In this document: piece by piece, positions 15,963 through 23,396 of the stretch | Layout: every line of letters begins with the position of its first letter | Numbering within the stretch: the stretch's first letter is position 1 | Assembly (NCBI GenBank): GCA_020445315.1 | Contig: JAGRGW010000184.1 | Span: 1 to 39,941, forward strand | Origin: Gammaproteobacteria bacterium | GTDB lineage: Bacteria > Pseudomonadota > Gammaproteobacteria > Chromatiales > Chromatiaceae | DNA length: 39,941 nt | Direction: 5' to 3' | The notes under the pieces: generated by a model | What the model was told of the DNA's origin: nothing | Seen by the model: only the letters and a program-made list of their open reading frames with translations | Database searches by the model: none | Program-made: the position numbers and the translations under genes

Positions 15963-18197
15963 ATGGCTCCCTCATCGCCCGCCATGCGAAGTGCGTCGTC
16001 GATGACCTCCGCCGATGGTCCGTGCCAGGTCTTTGGCATCATCCACGCTTTAGTCTCGAAGTCGGTCAGCATGACTGCGACGCTCTTCAGCCAACGGAAT
16101 GCGTCTCGCGTATTGATAAGGTATGTGCTGATCGTGTCAGTAGCCGTGCTTCCAAATTGCGCAAATTCTTCATTCGTGATTCGGCATGGTGAGACTGTGA
16201 CTGACCCAAGAAGACTTGACGGTGATCATGAGGTCGGCTTGATCGAAACGGGCGGCGCGCTACATACGGGTGCCGACACAGCCATCGTGGTTGGTGGGAA
16301 TAGCGCTTCCATCATCAACGATGGCAGCATAATCACGGTTGGAGATTACAAGGATAGTGTTATCGCTACTGGGGGGAACGTAGACGTCTCCAGTGGTGGA
16401 AGCATCATCACGCTGGGGCATTTTGCGGCGGGCGTTGTTACTTATGGGTCTGGGGCCCGAATTGTGAATACTGGCAGTATCAGCACAATCGGCAGCGGGG
16501 CTTACGGTATTGAAGCGAGCGGCATTGGTGCAAACGCCACTATCAAAAACACTGGTATTGTCCGTACGGAGGGGCGGCAAGCGAACGGAATACACAGTAC
16601 CGGTACCAATGCTGTAATTACAAACGACGGCGGTATCAGGACAGAAGGGGTCGCCGCCGCAGGCATTTTCTCTAGGGGAGCTAGCTCCAGAATCATCAAC
16701 AACGGCGACATCAATACGAGCAGCATGTTTTCGGATGGCATAGTGTCCGGAGGTGGCAATGCAAATATCACCAACAGCGGTAACATCTCAAGCGAAGGAA
16801 ATGGGGTTTCTGCTATGGGGGATAGGGCCGAAATCATAAACGGCGGTCATATTCATACAACTGGAAATTTCGGAAACGGCATATTCTCAGTTCGGAAGAG
16901 TGTCAGTGTATTAAACAACGGAAGCATAATCTCGGAAGGGGATAATGCGGAAGGAATTTACTTGTCGGGAGACAATTCTACTATTACGAACGCCGGCCTG
17001 GTTTCAGCGACAGGTAATGGTTCACGGGCCATCCAGGGTGGTTACGGTGATCAGACTCTCAACATCCAATCCGGTTCACGAATCGTCGGCTCGATTGATC
17101 TGGTATCGACCGCTAATGATCGTGATAACGATATCGTTAACATCTACGGTAGTTTCGGATCTGCGGTGCTGAATTTTGAGAACACGGAAACTATCAACGT
17201 GTTAGCGCCTAACGCCATGCGCGTCGACAGTACTAATACGGTGATCGTGATCGATCCGACTGGCGAGTCAGTACAGAGTAATACTCTGAGTGCTCTTGCT
17301 AACAGTGTTCATGGCGTTATACATCGACGCATAGACGGCGAGATTCTCCTCGAACACTCTTTTCTGGATGTGGAATACTCGAAACCGGTCGTTGTTTTAT
17401 GGGGGCAGTATTTCGGTCAAGTCGGCAGTCGTGGTCGGGAACGCCAAGTGTTGAGTTACGATTATGAGCATCACGGCTTTATTGGCGGTATCGAAAAGGT
17501 TAAAAGCACCAGTCGCATGGGTTTGATTGCTGGTGTGACCCAAAGTAACGTCTATAGTGTGGCATCGTCTCAAGACACGGAAAGTGTTTTTTTGGGACTC
17601 TATGGCCACGAACGTTTTGACGAGGTTGATCTCATGATTTCGGTCCTCGCTGGTATAGAAGAGCACGACATGATGAGAAGTGTTCTGGATAATGTTCGTG
17701 GTTACGAGACGGCGAAGGGTGTCAAGAAAAGCTATTTTATGAGTCCCTCGATTACTTTGCGTGGCTCGTATGTCCTGAGTCCCCAGCTGGTGTTCCTTCC
17801 TTCGGCAACATTCACCTATGCGAAGGGTCGATATGGCGATTACCTGGAGTCCGGAACCGCCAATGCGAATCTCGCTATCGACGAACGTGCGGTAAACGTA
17901 ATCACCACGAGGCTGCAGCTTGAAGTCGCAAAGTTATTAGGCGAAGGCCAGCTGAGCTTTCGAGTGGGGGCGCACTCACGAAAAACAGGTGGCGACGATA
18001 TTGCGGGAAATCTGGCTGGTACGAGTTTTCAGTTTAGCGCGTCGTCGGAAAGAGAGGTAACTGGCGGGTTCGCGGGCATCGAAATCTGGCGGCGGATCAA
18101 AGAAAGATTCGACATCAAGGCCGACTTGGAATACGGACGATTCAGCGGTAACGAACATTACCTCGACGGGCAGGTGGCGCTAGAGTATCGCTTCTGA
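15963..18197 (+). CDS. Autotransporter with AidA-like repeat passenger and C-terminal beta-barrel
   Basis: A type V secretion protein of 744 residues from ATG 15963, which has AAGGA 7 bp upstream. ATG 16071 would give 708 residues with a more ordinary signal peptide (VLIRYVLIVSVAVLPNCANSS region) but has no ribosome-binding site. The passenger holds about ten imperfect 24-residue repeats of the form G-x-x-A-x-I-x-N-x-G-x-I-x-T-x-G...GI, typical of a beta-helix adhesin. The last approximately 260 residues form the autotransporter barrel, ending in LEYRF with the required terminal phenylalanine. Base composition is visibly more AT-rich than the neighbours, which suggests acquisition. The first 36 codons from 15963 lie almost entirely in a duplicated 105-bp repeat. 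Confidence 0.85.
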   Translation: MAPSSPAMRSASSMTSADGPCQVFGIIHALVSKSVSMTATLFSQRNASRVLIRYVLIVSVAVLPNCANSSFVIRHGETVTDPRRLDGDHEVGLIETGGALHTGADTAIVVGGNSASIINDGSIITVGDYKDSVIATGGNVDVSSGGSIITLGHFAAGVVTYGSGARIVNTGSISTIGSGAYGIEASGIGANATIKNTGIVRTEGRQANGIHSTGTNAVITNDGGIRTEGVAAAGIFSRGASSRIINNGDINTSSMFSDGIVSGGGNANITNSGNISSEGNGVSAMGDRAEIINGGHIHTTGNFGNGIFSVRKSVSVLNNGSIISEGDNAEGIYLSGDNSTITNAGLVSATGNGSRAIQGGYGDQTLNIQSGSRIVGSIDLVSTANDRDNDIVNIYGSFGSAVLNFENTETINVLAPNAMRVDSTNTVIVIDPTGESVQSNTLSALANSVHGVIHRRIDGEILLEHSFLDVEYSKPVVVLWGQYFGQVGSRGRERQVLSYDYEHHGFIGGIEKVKSTSRMGLIAGVTQSNVYSVASSQDTESVFLGLYGHERFDEVDLMISVLAGIEEHDMMRSVLDNVRGYETAKGVKKSYFMSPSITLRGSYVLSPQLVFLPSATFTYAKGRYGDYLESGTANANLAIDERAVNVITTRLQLEVAKLLGEGQLSFRVGAHSRKTGGDDIAGNLAGTSFQFSASSEREVTGGFAGIEIWRRIKERFDIKADLEYGRFSGNEHYLDGQVALEYRF
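15969..16073. repeat. 105-bp direct repeat, copy 1 (start of the autotransporter gene)
   Basis: Aligned without gaps to 18222-18326, 94 of 105 positions match by hand count. It begins 6 bp after ATG 15963 and ends at ATG 16071. On the minus strand both copies stay open and encode related peptides (MLTDFE...MMPKTW...GPSAE...RMAGDEG), so the repeat probably derives from part of a gene on the minus strand that I do not recognise. Confidence 0.85.
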
Positions 18198-18221
18198 TCG
18201 GTCCACACCGCAGCCTAGCAG

Positions 18222-18326
18222 CCCTCATCGCCTGCCATGCGAAGTCCGTCGTCGATGATCTCGGCCGATGGTCCGCACCAAGTCTTTGGCATCATCCTCG
18301 CTTCAGCCTCGAAATCGGTCAGCATG
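18222..18326. repeat. 105-bp direct repeat, copy 2 (downstream of the autotransporter gene)
   Basis: This is the second copy of the repeat at 15969-16073, lying 24 bp after the autotransporter stop. The minus-strand frame through it runs to a stop at 18215-18217. It could be the 3' end of a decayed gene (MLTDFEAEARMMPKTW and following residues). The 18198-18530 interval otherwise holds only the parD promoter. Confidence 0.85.
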
Positions 18327-18495
18327 TGCATGCGGTGACGCATCCGGCGAAGCTGCACCGACCTGACCTGCGGAGGAACCGCCTTCAGCCGCCAGACGCT
18401 GCCGCATCCGCCCACCTTCGGTGAAGACGGAATAATCGCGTAAAAACAATAACTAAGCGATATTCAGCATGGCTCTGCCACGCGGGGTCTTCTTT

Positions 18496-18524
18496 TTGCC
18501 AAATTTTGCCAACGTGGCTAGACT
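18496..18524 (+). promoter_or_regulatory. Sigma70-type promoter of parDE
   Basis: TTGCCA (18496-18501) and TAGACT (18519-18524) are spaced by exactly 17 bp. Only 6 bp separate the -10 box from ATG 18531, so the predicted transcript starts at or beside the start codon (leaderless). A direct repeat of TTTTGCCAA overlaps the promoter and could be the binding site for ParD autorepression. Confidence 0.6.
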
Positions 18525-18530
18525 TGGGTT

Positions 18531-18764
18531 ATGCGTACGATGAATATCTCCCTGCCGGATTCGCTACGGGCCTTTGTCGAGGAGCAGGTGTCTGCTCGCG
18601 GCTACGGCACCAGTAGCGAGTATGTGCGCGAACTGATCCGCAAGGATCTGGATCGCCAGCATCTGCGAGGCCTGTTGCTTGAGGGCGCCTCATCTGGTCG
18701 GACGGAACCGGCGAATGCACAGTATTTTGAAGCGCTGCGCGACCGTGTGCGCAAACGCAGCTGA
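18531..18764 (+). CDS. ParD-type ribbon-helix-helix antitoxin
   Basis: A 77-residue antitoxin. The N-terminal RHH DNA-binding fold is clear: MRTMNISLPDSLRAFVEEQV, then GTSSEYVRELIRKD. The C-terminal ~35 residues (ARTEPANAQYF-type region) are the disordered toxin-wrapping part. It neutralises the downstream ParE protein and normally represses its own operon. There is no Shine-Dalgarno sequence before ATG 18531, in line with a leaderless start. An internal ATG at 18540 is a possible alternative. Confidence 0.9.
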   Translation: MRTMNISLPDSLRAFVEEQVSARGYGTSSEYVRELIRKDLDRQHLRGLLLEGASSGRTEPANAQYFEALRDRVRKRS

Positions 18765-18778
18765 CACGACTGCGATCG

Positions 18779-19096
18779 GTGCATGCAAAACCGGTGATTC
18801 CTCGGCTTCAAGCGGACCGGGATGTGAAGCAAGCCGTTGATTATTTTCTGGAGCAAGAGGCTCCCGAAGCGGCGCTCGGGTTCATCGATGCCTTGGAAGC
18901 GGCGTACGACCAAATTGGCCGATATCCGGCAGCGGGCTCGCCCCGGTATGACCACGAACTGAACTTGCCGGGACTGCGGTTTCTGCCACTGCATGGTTTC
19001 CCGCACTTGGTTTTCTATGTGGAGCAGGATGATCATGTGGATGTCTGGCGCGTTCTACACGGCCAAGGCGACATCCCCTCATGGATGATCGAGTAG
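18779..19096 (+). CDS. ParE/RelE-superfamily toxin
   Basis: A 105-residue toxin paired with ParD, 14 bp downstream. The family pattern is present: VIPRLQADRDVKQAVDYFLEQ, then FIDALEAAYDQIGRYPAAGSPRY, GLRFLPLHGFPHLVFYVEQDD and VDVWRVLHGQGDIPSWM. ParE toxins target DNA gyrase; whether this one does cannot be told from sequence. It starts at GTG 18779; no ATG is available upstream within the frame. The pair may stabilise this accessory region. Confidence 0.9.
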   Translation: MHAKPVIPRLQADRDVKQAVDYFLEQEAPEAALGFIDALEAAYDQIGRYPAAGSPRYDHELNLPGLRFLPLHGFPHLVFYVEQDDHVDVWRVLHGQGDIPSWMIE

Positions 19097-19235
19097 ATCG
19101 TTTTTGCGCTCCAGTTTGTGTTCAGTGACGGAAATGCCTTCACGCCCCAACGGTGTGAGCGGATTATGGCTAGGCATGGGAGAGCGTTCGTTGCGGGGTC
19201 GAATGCAAGGACCCTTCTGTTGTCCAGGGTCGCAA

Positions 19236-19880
19236 CTACGCGGGTTGTTTCGTTCTGTAATTCCAGCCGAGAGCAAAAAGGCCAAGGCCGAACAATGCGA
19301 GAGGTGTTGGCGCGGGCACACGAACGGACCAAGTACCAGCTAGGCCAATATTATCTGAATCATAAATTTGTGCCCAGCCGCCGTCTGTTTGGCAACCATC
19401 AGCGTTTATGGCGGTGCATGTAGCCATACTTGCCCTATCCCATCCGGACTGCCCCCCGAAGACGGCCGAAGAGCTCGCGAAATATCTGGCATCGCCAACT
19501 TCATCCAACACATCGCCGCCTCCTGCCTGGAAATCCCAAAAATAGGGTCGACCGATGCTGTCTGTAGAGAAAGCCAATAACCAAGACACCGAGTTCGTGT
19601 CGGTGAGCAAATTTAGTCCATCGTCAATCCAGAAGCTGACGACTTCAGAATTGCCGAATGGAGAGGCTGGGAAGTTTTCTGCACGAACAATCGCACTATC
19701 CGGCGGAATGGGAGACGACAACGTGAACTCTGCTGTCAACGCCATGGTCGTGTCGTAGGGAGACGGTGTAGAGAACTCATCGAAATTGTTCCCTTCGTAC
19801 CGGTAAATGTACGACGCATCGGCTGACACGCTGACCGACAGGCATGCCACCAGTCCCAGTGTTCCGAAAAGTTTTTTCAT
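19236..19880 (-). CDS. PEP-CTERM sorting-signal protein
   Basis: A 214-residue exported protein. Residues 1-22 form a signal peptide (MKKLFGTLGLVACLSVSVSADA). The middle is a beta-rich domain with aromatic residues and no motif that I can place. The C-terminus reads VPAPTPLALFGLGLFALGW followed by NYRTKQPA: a VPxP motif, a hydrophobic helix and a basic end, a PEP-CTERM signal variant processed by exosortase. Such proteins usually end in the extracellular matrix. No exosortase gene is in the window. It lies immediately outside the integrative element. Confidence 0.8.
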   Translation of the reverse strand: MKKLFGTLGLVACLSVSVSADASYIYRYEGNNFDEFSTPSPYDTTMALTAEFTLSSPIPPDSAIVRAENFPASPFGNSEVVSFWIDDGLNLLTDTNSVSWLLAFSTDSIGRPYFWDFQAGGGDVLDEVGDARYFASSSAVFGGQSGWDRASMATCTAINADGCQTDGGWAQIYDSDNIGLAGTWSVRVPAPTPLALFGLGLFALGWNYRTKQPA

Positions 19881-20033
19881 GCTTCCCTGTCGCCGAAAAG
19901 GACTTGTTTTCGGAACGGTACGGGCGCCAGAGCGAACGGGTCAAGCGGTTTCGGGCACCCGCACTAGAACAGCCAAGAAACTGAGTGATTCACTCGGGGA
20001 AGCGTCTGCAAGCTATCGCGGAAAGCGCGATGG

Positions 20034-20083
20034 AATGGAGCCAATGGGCGGAATCGAACCGCCGACCTACTGATTACGAATCA
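20034..20083. repeat. Left attachment site (partial tRNA-Thr copy)
   Basis: A 50-bp perfect copy of 29938-29987. It includes the CCA end, T-arm and anticodon region of tRNA-Thr on the minus strand, then diverges after the anticodon stem, so it cannot fold as a tRNA. The crossover lies somewhere inside this block. It is the disconnected 3' end of the original target gene or its element-borne equivalent. Confidence 0.92.
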
Positions 20084-20179
20084 CGTTGTCGACTACCCTC
20101 GCGTTTACTCAGTTTTACTTTTAACCCCTTTTTATCAGTCACTTAAGCGGATAGTATTACTATCAATTCCCATGTGTTT

Positions 20180-20208
20180 TGGTGACTCATGGTGACTTAT
20201 TGGTGACT
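20180..20208. promoter_or_regulatory. Three TGGTGACT direct repeats at the left end (probable integrase or excisionase arm sites)
   Basis: TGGTGACT occurs at 20180-20187, 20190-20197 and 20201-20208, spaced about one helical turn (10 and 11 bp). The last two form the 19-mer TGGTGACTTATTGGTGACT, which recurs exactly at 29875-29893 near the other end. The location between attL and int fits arm-type binding sites. Confidence 0.65.
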
Positions 20209-20236
20209 CCGCTTAGTGGCGGTCTAGGGGTGCCCG

Positions 20237-21469
20237 ATGAAACTGACCAAACGCCTGATTGATTCCTTGGCCTACGACGGGGACGGCAAGTCCCGGTCGG
20301 TTCATTGGGACGATGCCTTACCCGGATTCGGAATCCGCGTCTATCCGACCGGCCGGAAGGCATTCGTCCTCAGTTACCGAGCCAAGGGCCGGAAACACCT
20401 GATGACGCTCGGGACCTATGGGCCGATGACGCTTGCCCAAGGTCGGAACCTTGCGAAAACGCGACTTGCCGATGTCATCACCGGGGGTGATCCGCTGGAA
20501 GCCCGGAAGAAAGCTGCGGCCGGCAGCACAATCGGCGACCTCGCAGCCACCTACATGACGCGCCATGCGAAGCCCCTCAAACGAAGCTGGAAAGACGACC
20601 AGCGGCGCCTAGATCGGCACATCCTTCCGCGTTGGCGAAACCACAAGGTGCTAGCCATAACGCGCGACGACGTAGCTAGCCTCCATTCCCGAATCGGAAA
20701 AAGCGCCAGCTACGAAGCAAATAGAACCGTCGCTCTACTTTCCAAGATGTTCGAACTTGCCCGCCTATGGGGATTTGTTCCGGATAGTCACCCGAACCCG
20801 GCTCGCGGCATCGACAAGTTTCGGGAAGAAAAGCGGGACCGATGGGTTACTCCGGAAGAACTGCCGACGCTTGCCGAAGCCATCAACGCAGAATCCAACG
20901 ATACTGCGCGTGCGGCAATCTGGCTGTATCTCCTGCTCGGCGTCCGCAAATCCGAACTGCTTCGGGCGAAGTGGGCCGATATTGACTTCGAGCGGTGTGA
21001 ACTCAAGCTTCCCGAAACGAAGGCTGGCAGGGTCCACTATGTGCCCCTGAGTCCGCCTGCGCTGGCAATCCTGAAATCCATCCCGCGGGTCGAAGGCAAT
21101 CCGTATGTGTTGCCGGGTCGCAAGCCGCGGGACAAAGACGCGGATAAGGCGCCCCCTAAGCATTTCGTCAACATCAGCAAGCCTTGGCAGCGTGTACGGA
21201 ACGCGGCCGGCATTGAAGACGTGAGGTTGCATGACCTTCGCAGGACCGTCGGCAGTTGGCTTGCACAAAGCGGCGCGACGCTGCACCTGATCGGTCGCGT
21301 ACTGAATCACTCCAACACCAGCACCACGGCAATCTATGCGCGGTTCTCCGAAGACCATGCGCGGGAGGCGTTGGATAGGCACGCTGAACGGTTGCTGGGT
21401 GTCGCTGCGACCCCGAAGGAACCAGCCGGGAAGGTTGTCGACATCGCCGGCAAGAGGCGCGAAGGGTGA
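20237..21469 (+). CDS. Tyrosine recombinase integrase (DUF4102/P4-type)
   Basis: A 410-residue site-specific recombinase that inserts and excises the element at tRNA-Thr. The N-terminal DUF4102 domain covers about residues 1-90 (LPGFGIRVYPTGRKAFVLSY, LGTYGPMTLAQ). The core-binding domain covers about 98-185. The catalytic domain has R237 (LLLGVRKSELL), K262, H332 and R335 (LHDLRRTVGS), H358 (LNHSN) and the nucleophile Y367 (AIYARF). All catalytic residues are present, so it should be active. AGGGGTG lies just upstream of ATG 20237. Its stop overlaps the next gene's GTG (GTGA), which is unusual for integrase genes. Confidence 0.95.
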   Translation: MKLTKRLIDSLAYDGDGKSRSVHWDDALPGFGIRVYPTGRKAFVLSYRAKGRKHLMTLGTYGPMTLAQGRNLAKTRLADVITGGDPLEARKKAAAGSTIGDLAATYMTRHAKPLKRSWKDDQRRLDRHILPRWRNHKVLAITRDDVASLHSRIGKSASYEANRTVALLSKMFELARLWGFVPDSHPNPARGIDKFREEKRDRWVTPEELPTLAEAINAESNDTARAAIWLYLLLGVRKSELLRAKWADIDFERCELKLPETKAGRVHYVPLSPPALAILKSIPRVEGNPYVLPGRKPRDKDADKAPPKHFVNISKPWQRVRNAAGIEDVRLHDLRRTVGSWLAQSGATLHLIGRVLNHSNTSTTAIYARFSEDHAREALDRHAERLLGVAATPKEPAGKVVDIAGKRREG

Positions 21470-22185
21470 AGTTCCCCCGCGGTTTCCCGGAGTGCTTTCG
21501 CGATGCCATCGAAGACGTCGCGAAAAAGAACCCGGTAGCCGGGGACGGCACCGACCTGTCTGAAGCCTTTCAGCGCCTAGTCGACGCCCTTGACCTGAAA
21601 GAATTCTGGCCGTTCGCCGAGCGGGCGATACGGAAGCGGCACGCGAGCGGCGTTGCCGATGTCTGGGTCGAAGTACCCGGTGCCCCCAAACAAGCCGAAA
21701 AGTTCACCTGTCCCGATTACCGAATGGTCGGCGACGTCGAGCAATGGCTCCAAGGCTTCGCTAGGGAGCTGTTCCTGCAACTGTTTGCTCCCAAGATTGC
21801 AAAGGTAGAAAAGCTGGGGGTGACAAATAGAAAACGAAGCGTAATCGCCAAGCTGAGCGAGCGACTGTCAGAGTACCTTGAATCCGACCCGGAGTTGCTT
21901 GTCGAGTTCATGTACTGGCAACGAAGCACCTACGGCCACCATCACCCCGATCTGGTCGAGATACTCCAAGCCCTCCAAAAACTCGCAATAGTTCCGGTTC
22001 AGCCTCATCTGCATGAACCCCCCAACCCCGGAGCGAAACGCGCACTGACCAATCAGCGCGGTATTGCTTTGCGCAGCCTCTTTCTGCGTTACACCGGCCA
22101 CAAGCATTGGCGCTGGATTGAATCGCTATTGGAGGTCGCGGAAGGAGCGTCACCCGGCAACGTCCGGTCCCGGATCGAAGACTAG
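21466..22185 (+). CDS. Unknown protein translationally coupled to the integrase
   Basis: A 239-residue protein that I do not recognise. GTG 21466 overlaps the integrase TGA. It looks soluble and mostly helical, with charged segments (KIAKVEKLGVTNRKRSVIAK, ERLSEYLESDPELLVEFMYW), a histidine patch (YGHHHPDLVE), and a tryptophan-rich end (YTGHKHWRWIESLLEVAEG). There are no membrane helices or signal peptide. Coupling to int suggests a role in recombination control or element maintenance, but nothing in the sequence proves this. Confidence 0.7.
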   Translation: MKFPRGFPECFRDAIEDVAKKNPVAGDGTDLSEAFQRLVDALDLKEFWPFAERAIRKRHASGVADVWVEVPGAPKQAEKFTCPDYRMVGDVEQWLQGFARELFLQLFAPKIAKVEKLGVTNRKRSVIAKLSERLSEYLESDPELLVEFMYWQRSTYGHHHPDLVEILQALQKLAIVPVQPHLHEPPNPGAKRALTNQRGIALRSLFLRYTGHKHWRWIESLLEVAEGASPGNVRSRIED

Positions 22186-22199
22186 AACGAACGATAGGA

Positions 22200-22234
22200 G
22201 CAGGTTTCACAGACGGTTTCTTGCCAAAACCTGC
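22200..22234. promoter_or_regulatory. Inverted repeat upstream of the AlpA-like gene
   Basis: Perfect 8-bp arms GCAGGTTT (22200-22207) and AAACCTGC (22227-22234) are separated by 19 bp. They lie in the 113-bp gap between the unknown gene and the AlpA-like regulator. It may be an operator; no T-run follows, so a terminator is less likely. Confidence 0.35.
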
Positions 22235-22298
22235 CTTATGTCGGCCTTCCTTGTATCTCAAAGTTACCCCTAGTAACCGAGAGCAAGAGGGCAACCCG

Positions 22299-22511
22299 AT
22301 GGCACCAACTTTCGCGCCGCGTCTGACCGAAACCCAAGCGGCTGAATTTCTCAATCTGTCGAAGAAAACGCTGCAAGCGTGGCGGCAGAGCGGCGAAGGT
22401 CCTCCCTACCTGAAGCTCGGTCGAGCCGTGCGCTATGAAGCTGATGCGATCCGCGATTGGGTCAAAGAGCGCGAGCGGCATTCAACGTCCGACCGCGGCC
22501 GCGCCGCCTGA
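22299..22511 (+). CDS. AlpA/excisionase-type helix-turn-helix protein
   Basis: A 70-residue MerR-like HTH protein: LTETQAAEFLNLSKKTLQAW, then RQSGEGPPYLKLGRAVRYEADAI, ending DWVKERERHS. This pattern (T-x-x-E-A-A-x-x-L-x-x-S-x-x-T-L, then P-x-x-K-x-G-x-x-V-R-Y) is typical of AlpA regulators and excisionases on P4-like and other islands. It probably controls integrase expression or acts as the recombination directionality factor. GAGGG about 8 bp upstream supports ATG 22299 over an upstream frame extension. Confidence 0.85.
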   Translation: MAPTFAPRLTETQAAEFLNLSKKTLQAWRQSGEGPPYLKLGRAVRYEADAIRDWVKERERHSTSDRGRAA

Positions 22512-22584
22512 AAAGGAAGCGGCGCTCATTGAGCGCCGTCCCTTTGACCTTGGAAAACCCCCGCCGCACGACCAGCGAGGCGAC

Positions 22585-22782
22585 ATGAAGCGTAGCAAAT
22601 CCACACCCGAAAACCCATCGCCCCCTAGCGGATACCACTGGCGGAAAGCACATGGGCTGCTGACCATCGGTGACTATATGCGGCGATATCGTGCCGCCCG
22701 CCACCCACGCGGCGACTACCTGATTCCGATGCGCGACGATCTTCTGCCGTGCTGGCAATCGCTTGGACCCGACTGGGCATGA
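22585..22782 (+). CDS. Small island protein of unknown function
   Basis: A 65-residue basic protein (MKRSKSTPENPSPPSGYHWR start). A GAGG ribosome-binding site precedes ATG 22585. It contains GYHWRKAHGLLTIGDYMRRY and a GDYLIPMRDDLLPCWQSL end. I see no known domain. Its TGA overlaps the ATG of the next gene (ATGA), so it is the first gene of a tightly packed unit through 25143, coupled to the replication-type genes. Confidence 0.6.
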   Translation: MKRSKSTPENPSPPSGYHWRKAHGLLTIGDYMRRYRAARHPRGDYLIPMRDDLLPCWQSLGPDWA

Positions 22783-23396
22783 GCAATGAAGCACTCACTT
22801 GGGCGTGGGGACAGAGGTTGAAACCGACGACAAAGCTTGTGCTGATCTGCCTCGCGGATCATGCCAATGAGGCAGGTAAGTGTTGGCCATCACTCACGCG
22901 CATACAGCAGCGAACGGGATGCGCGCGAAGCACGGTCGCTGCGGGATTGGCGGACCTTGAGGCCGAGGGGTTCATTGTCCGCGAGCGCAGTCCCGGCGGT
23001 CGGCATCAAGCCACTGTTTACCGCCTAAAACAGTCCGACAGCCGGACTAGTCCGCGTCTCGAACTAGTACGACAGCCGGCAAAACAGTCCGGCTCCCGGA
23101 CAAAAACAGTCCGCCCACCGGACCCGAACCATAAAGAACCCTCAAGAACCCCCATACGTACACCCGCACGCAAAGCGAAGACTCCGCTACCAGCCAACTT
23201 CGCGATATCCGACCGCGTTCACGAGTGGGCCGAGAGGAAAGGATACCGACACTTAGATGAGCATCTTGAGGCGTTCCGGCTGCAAGCGCTGGCCAAGGGC
23301 TACAGGTATGTCGATTGGGATGCGGCCCTTATGACCGCGATACGAAACAACTGGGCTCAGCTCAACCCCACGAAACGCACGCGGAGGGAGCTATGA
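22779..23396 (+). CDS. Winged-helix replication-type protein
   Basis: A 205-residue protein. Residues about 1-90 are a winged helix-turn-helix domain: MSNEALTWAWGQRLKPTTKL, then VLICLADHANEAGKCWPSL, and RTGCARSTVAAGLADLEAEGF. This matches N-terminal domains of phage and island replication initiators (helix_turn_helix_36 type). A basic, proline-rich linker follows, then a C-terminal helical region (AISDRVHEWAERKGYRHLDE, ending WAQLNPTKRTRREL) resembling DnaT/phage O helicase-loading tails. It overlaps by 4 bp at both ends, directly upstream of the helicase. It probably binds the element's origin and loads the helicase. Confidence 0.75.
   Translation: MSNEALTWAWGQRLKPTTKLVLICLADHANEAGKCWPSLTRIQQRTGCARSTVAAGLADLEAEGFIVRERSPGGRHQATVYRLKQSDSRTSPRLELVRQPAKQSGSRTKTVRPPDPNHKEPSRTPIRTPARKAKTPLPANFAISDRVHEWAERKGYRHLDEHLEAFRLQALAKGYRYVDWDAALMTAIRNNWAQLNPTKRTRREL

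Noticed and set aside
15969..18326. An integron cassette with the 105-bp repeats as attC sites
   Set aside because: The repeats lack the GTTRRRY/RYYYAAC boxes and a single palindromic fold, and they appear to come from coding DNA.
18215..18415. A 66-codon minus-strand gene over repeat copy 2
   Set aside because: No ribosome-binding site, an odd N-terminus and no recognised family. It is better explained as a decayed gene end inside the repeat.
20036..20083. A second tRNA-Thr gene at the left end
   Set aside because: Only the 3' half matches. The sequence diverges after the anticodon stem, so it cannot form a cloverleaf; it is an attachment-site remnant.
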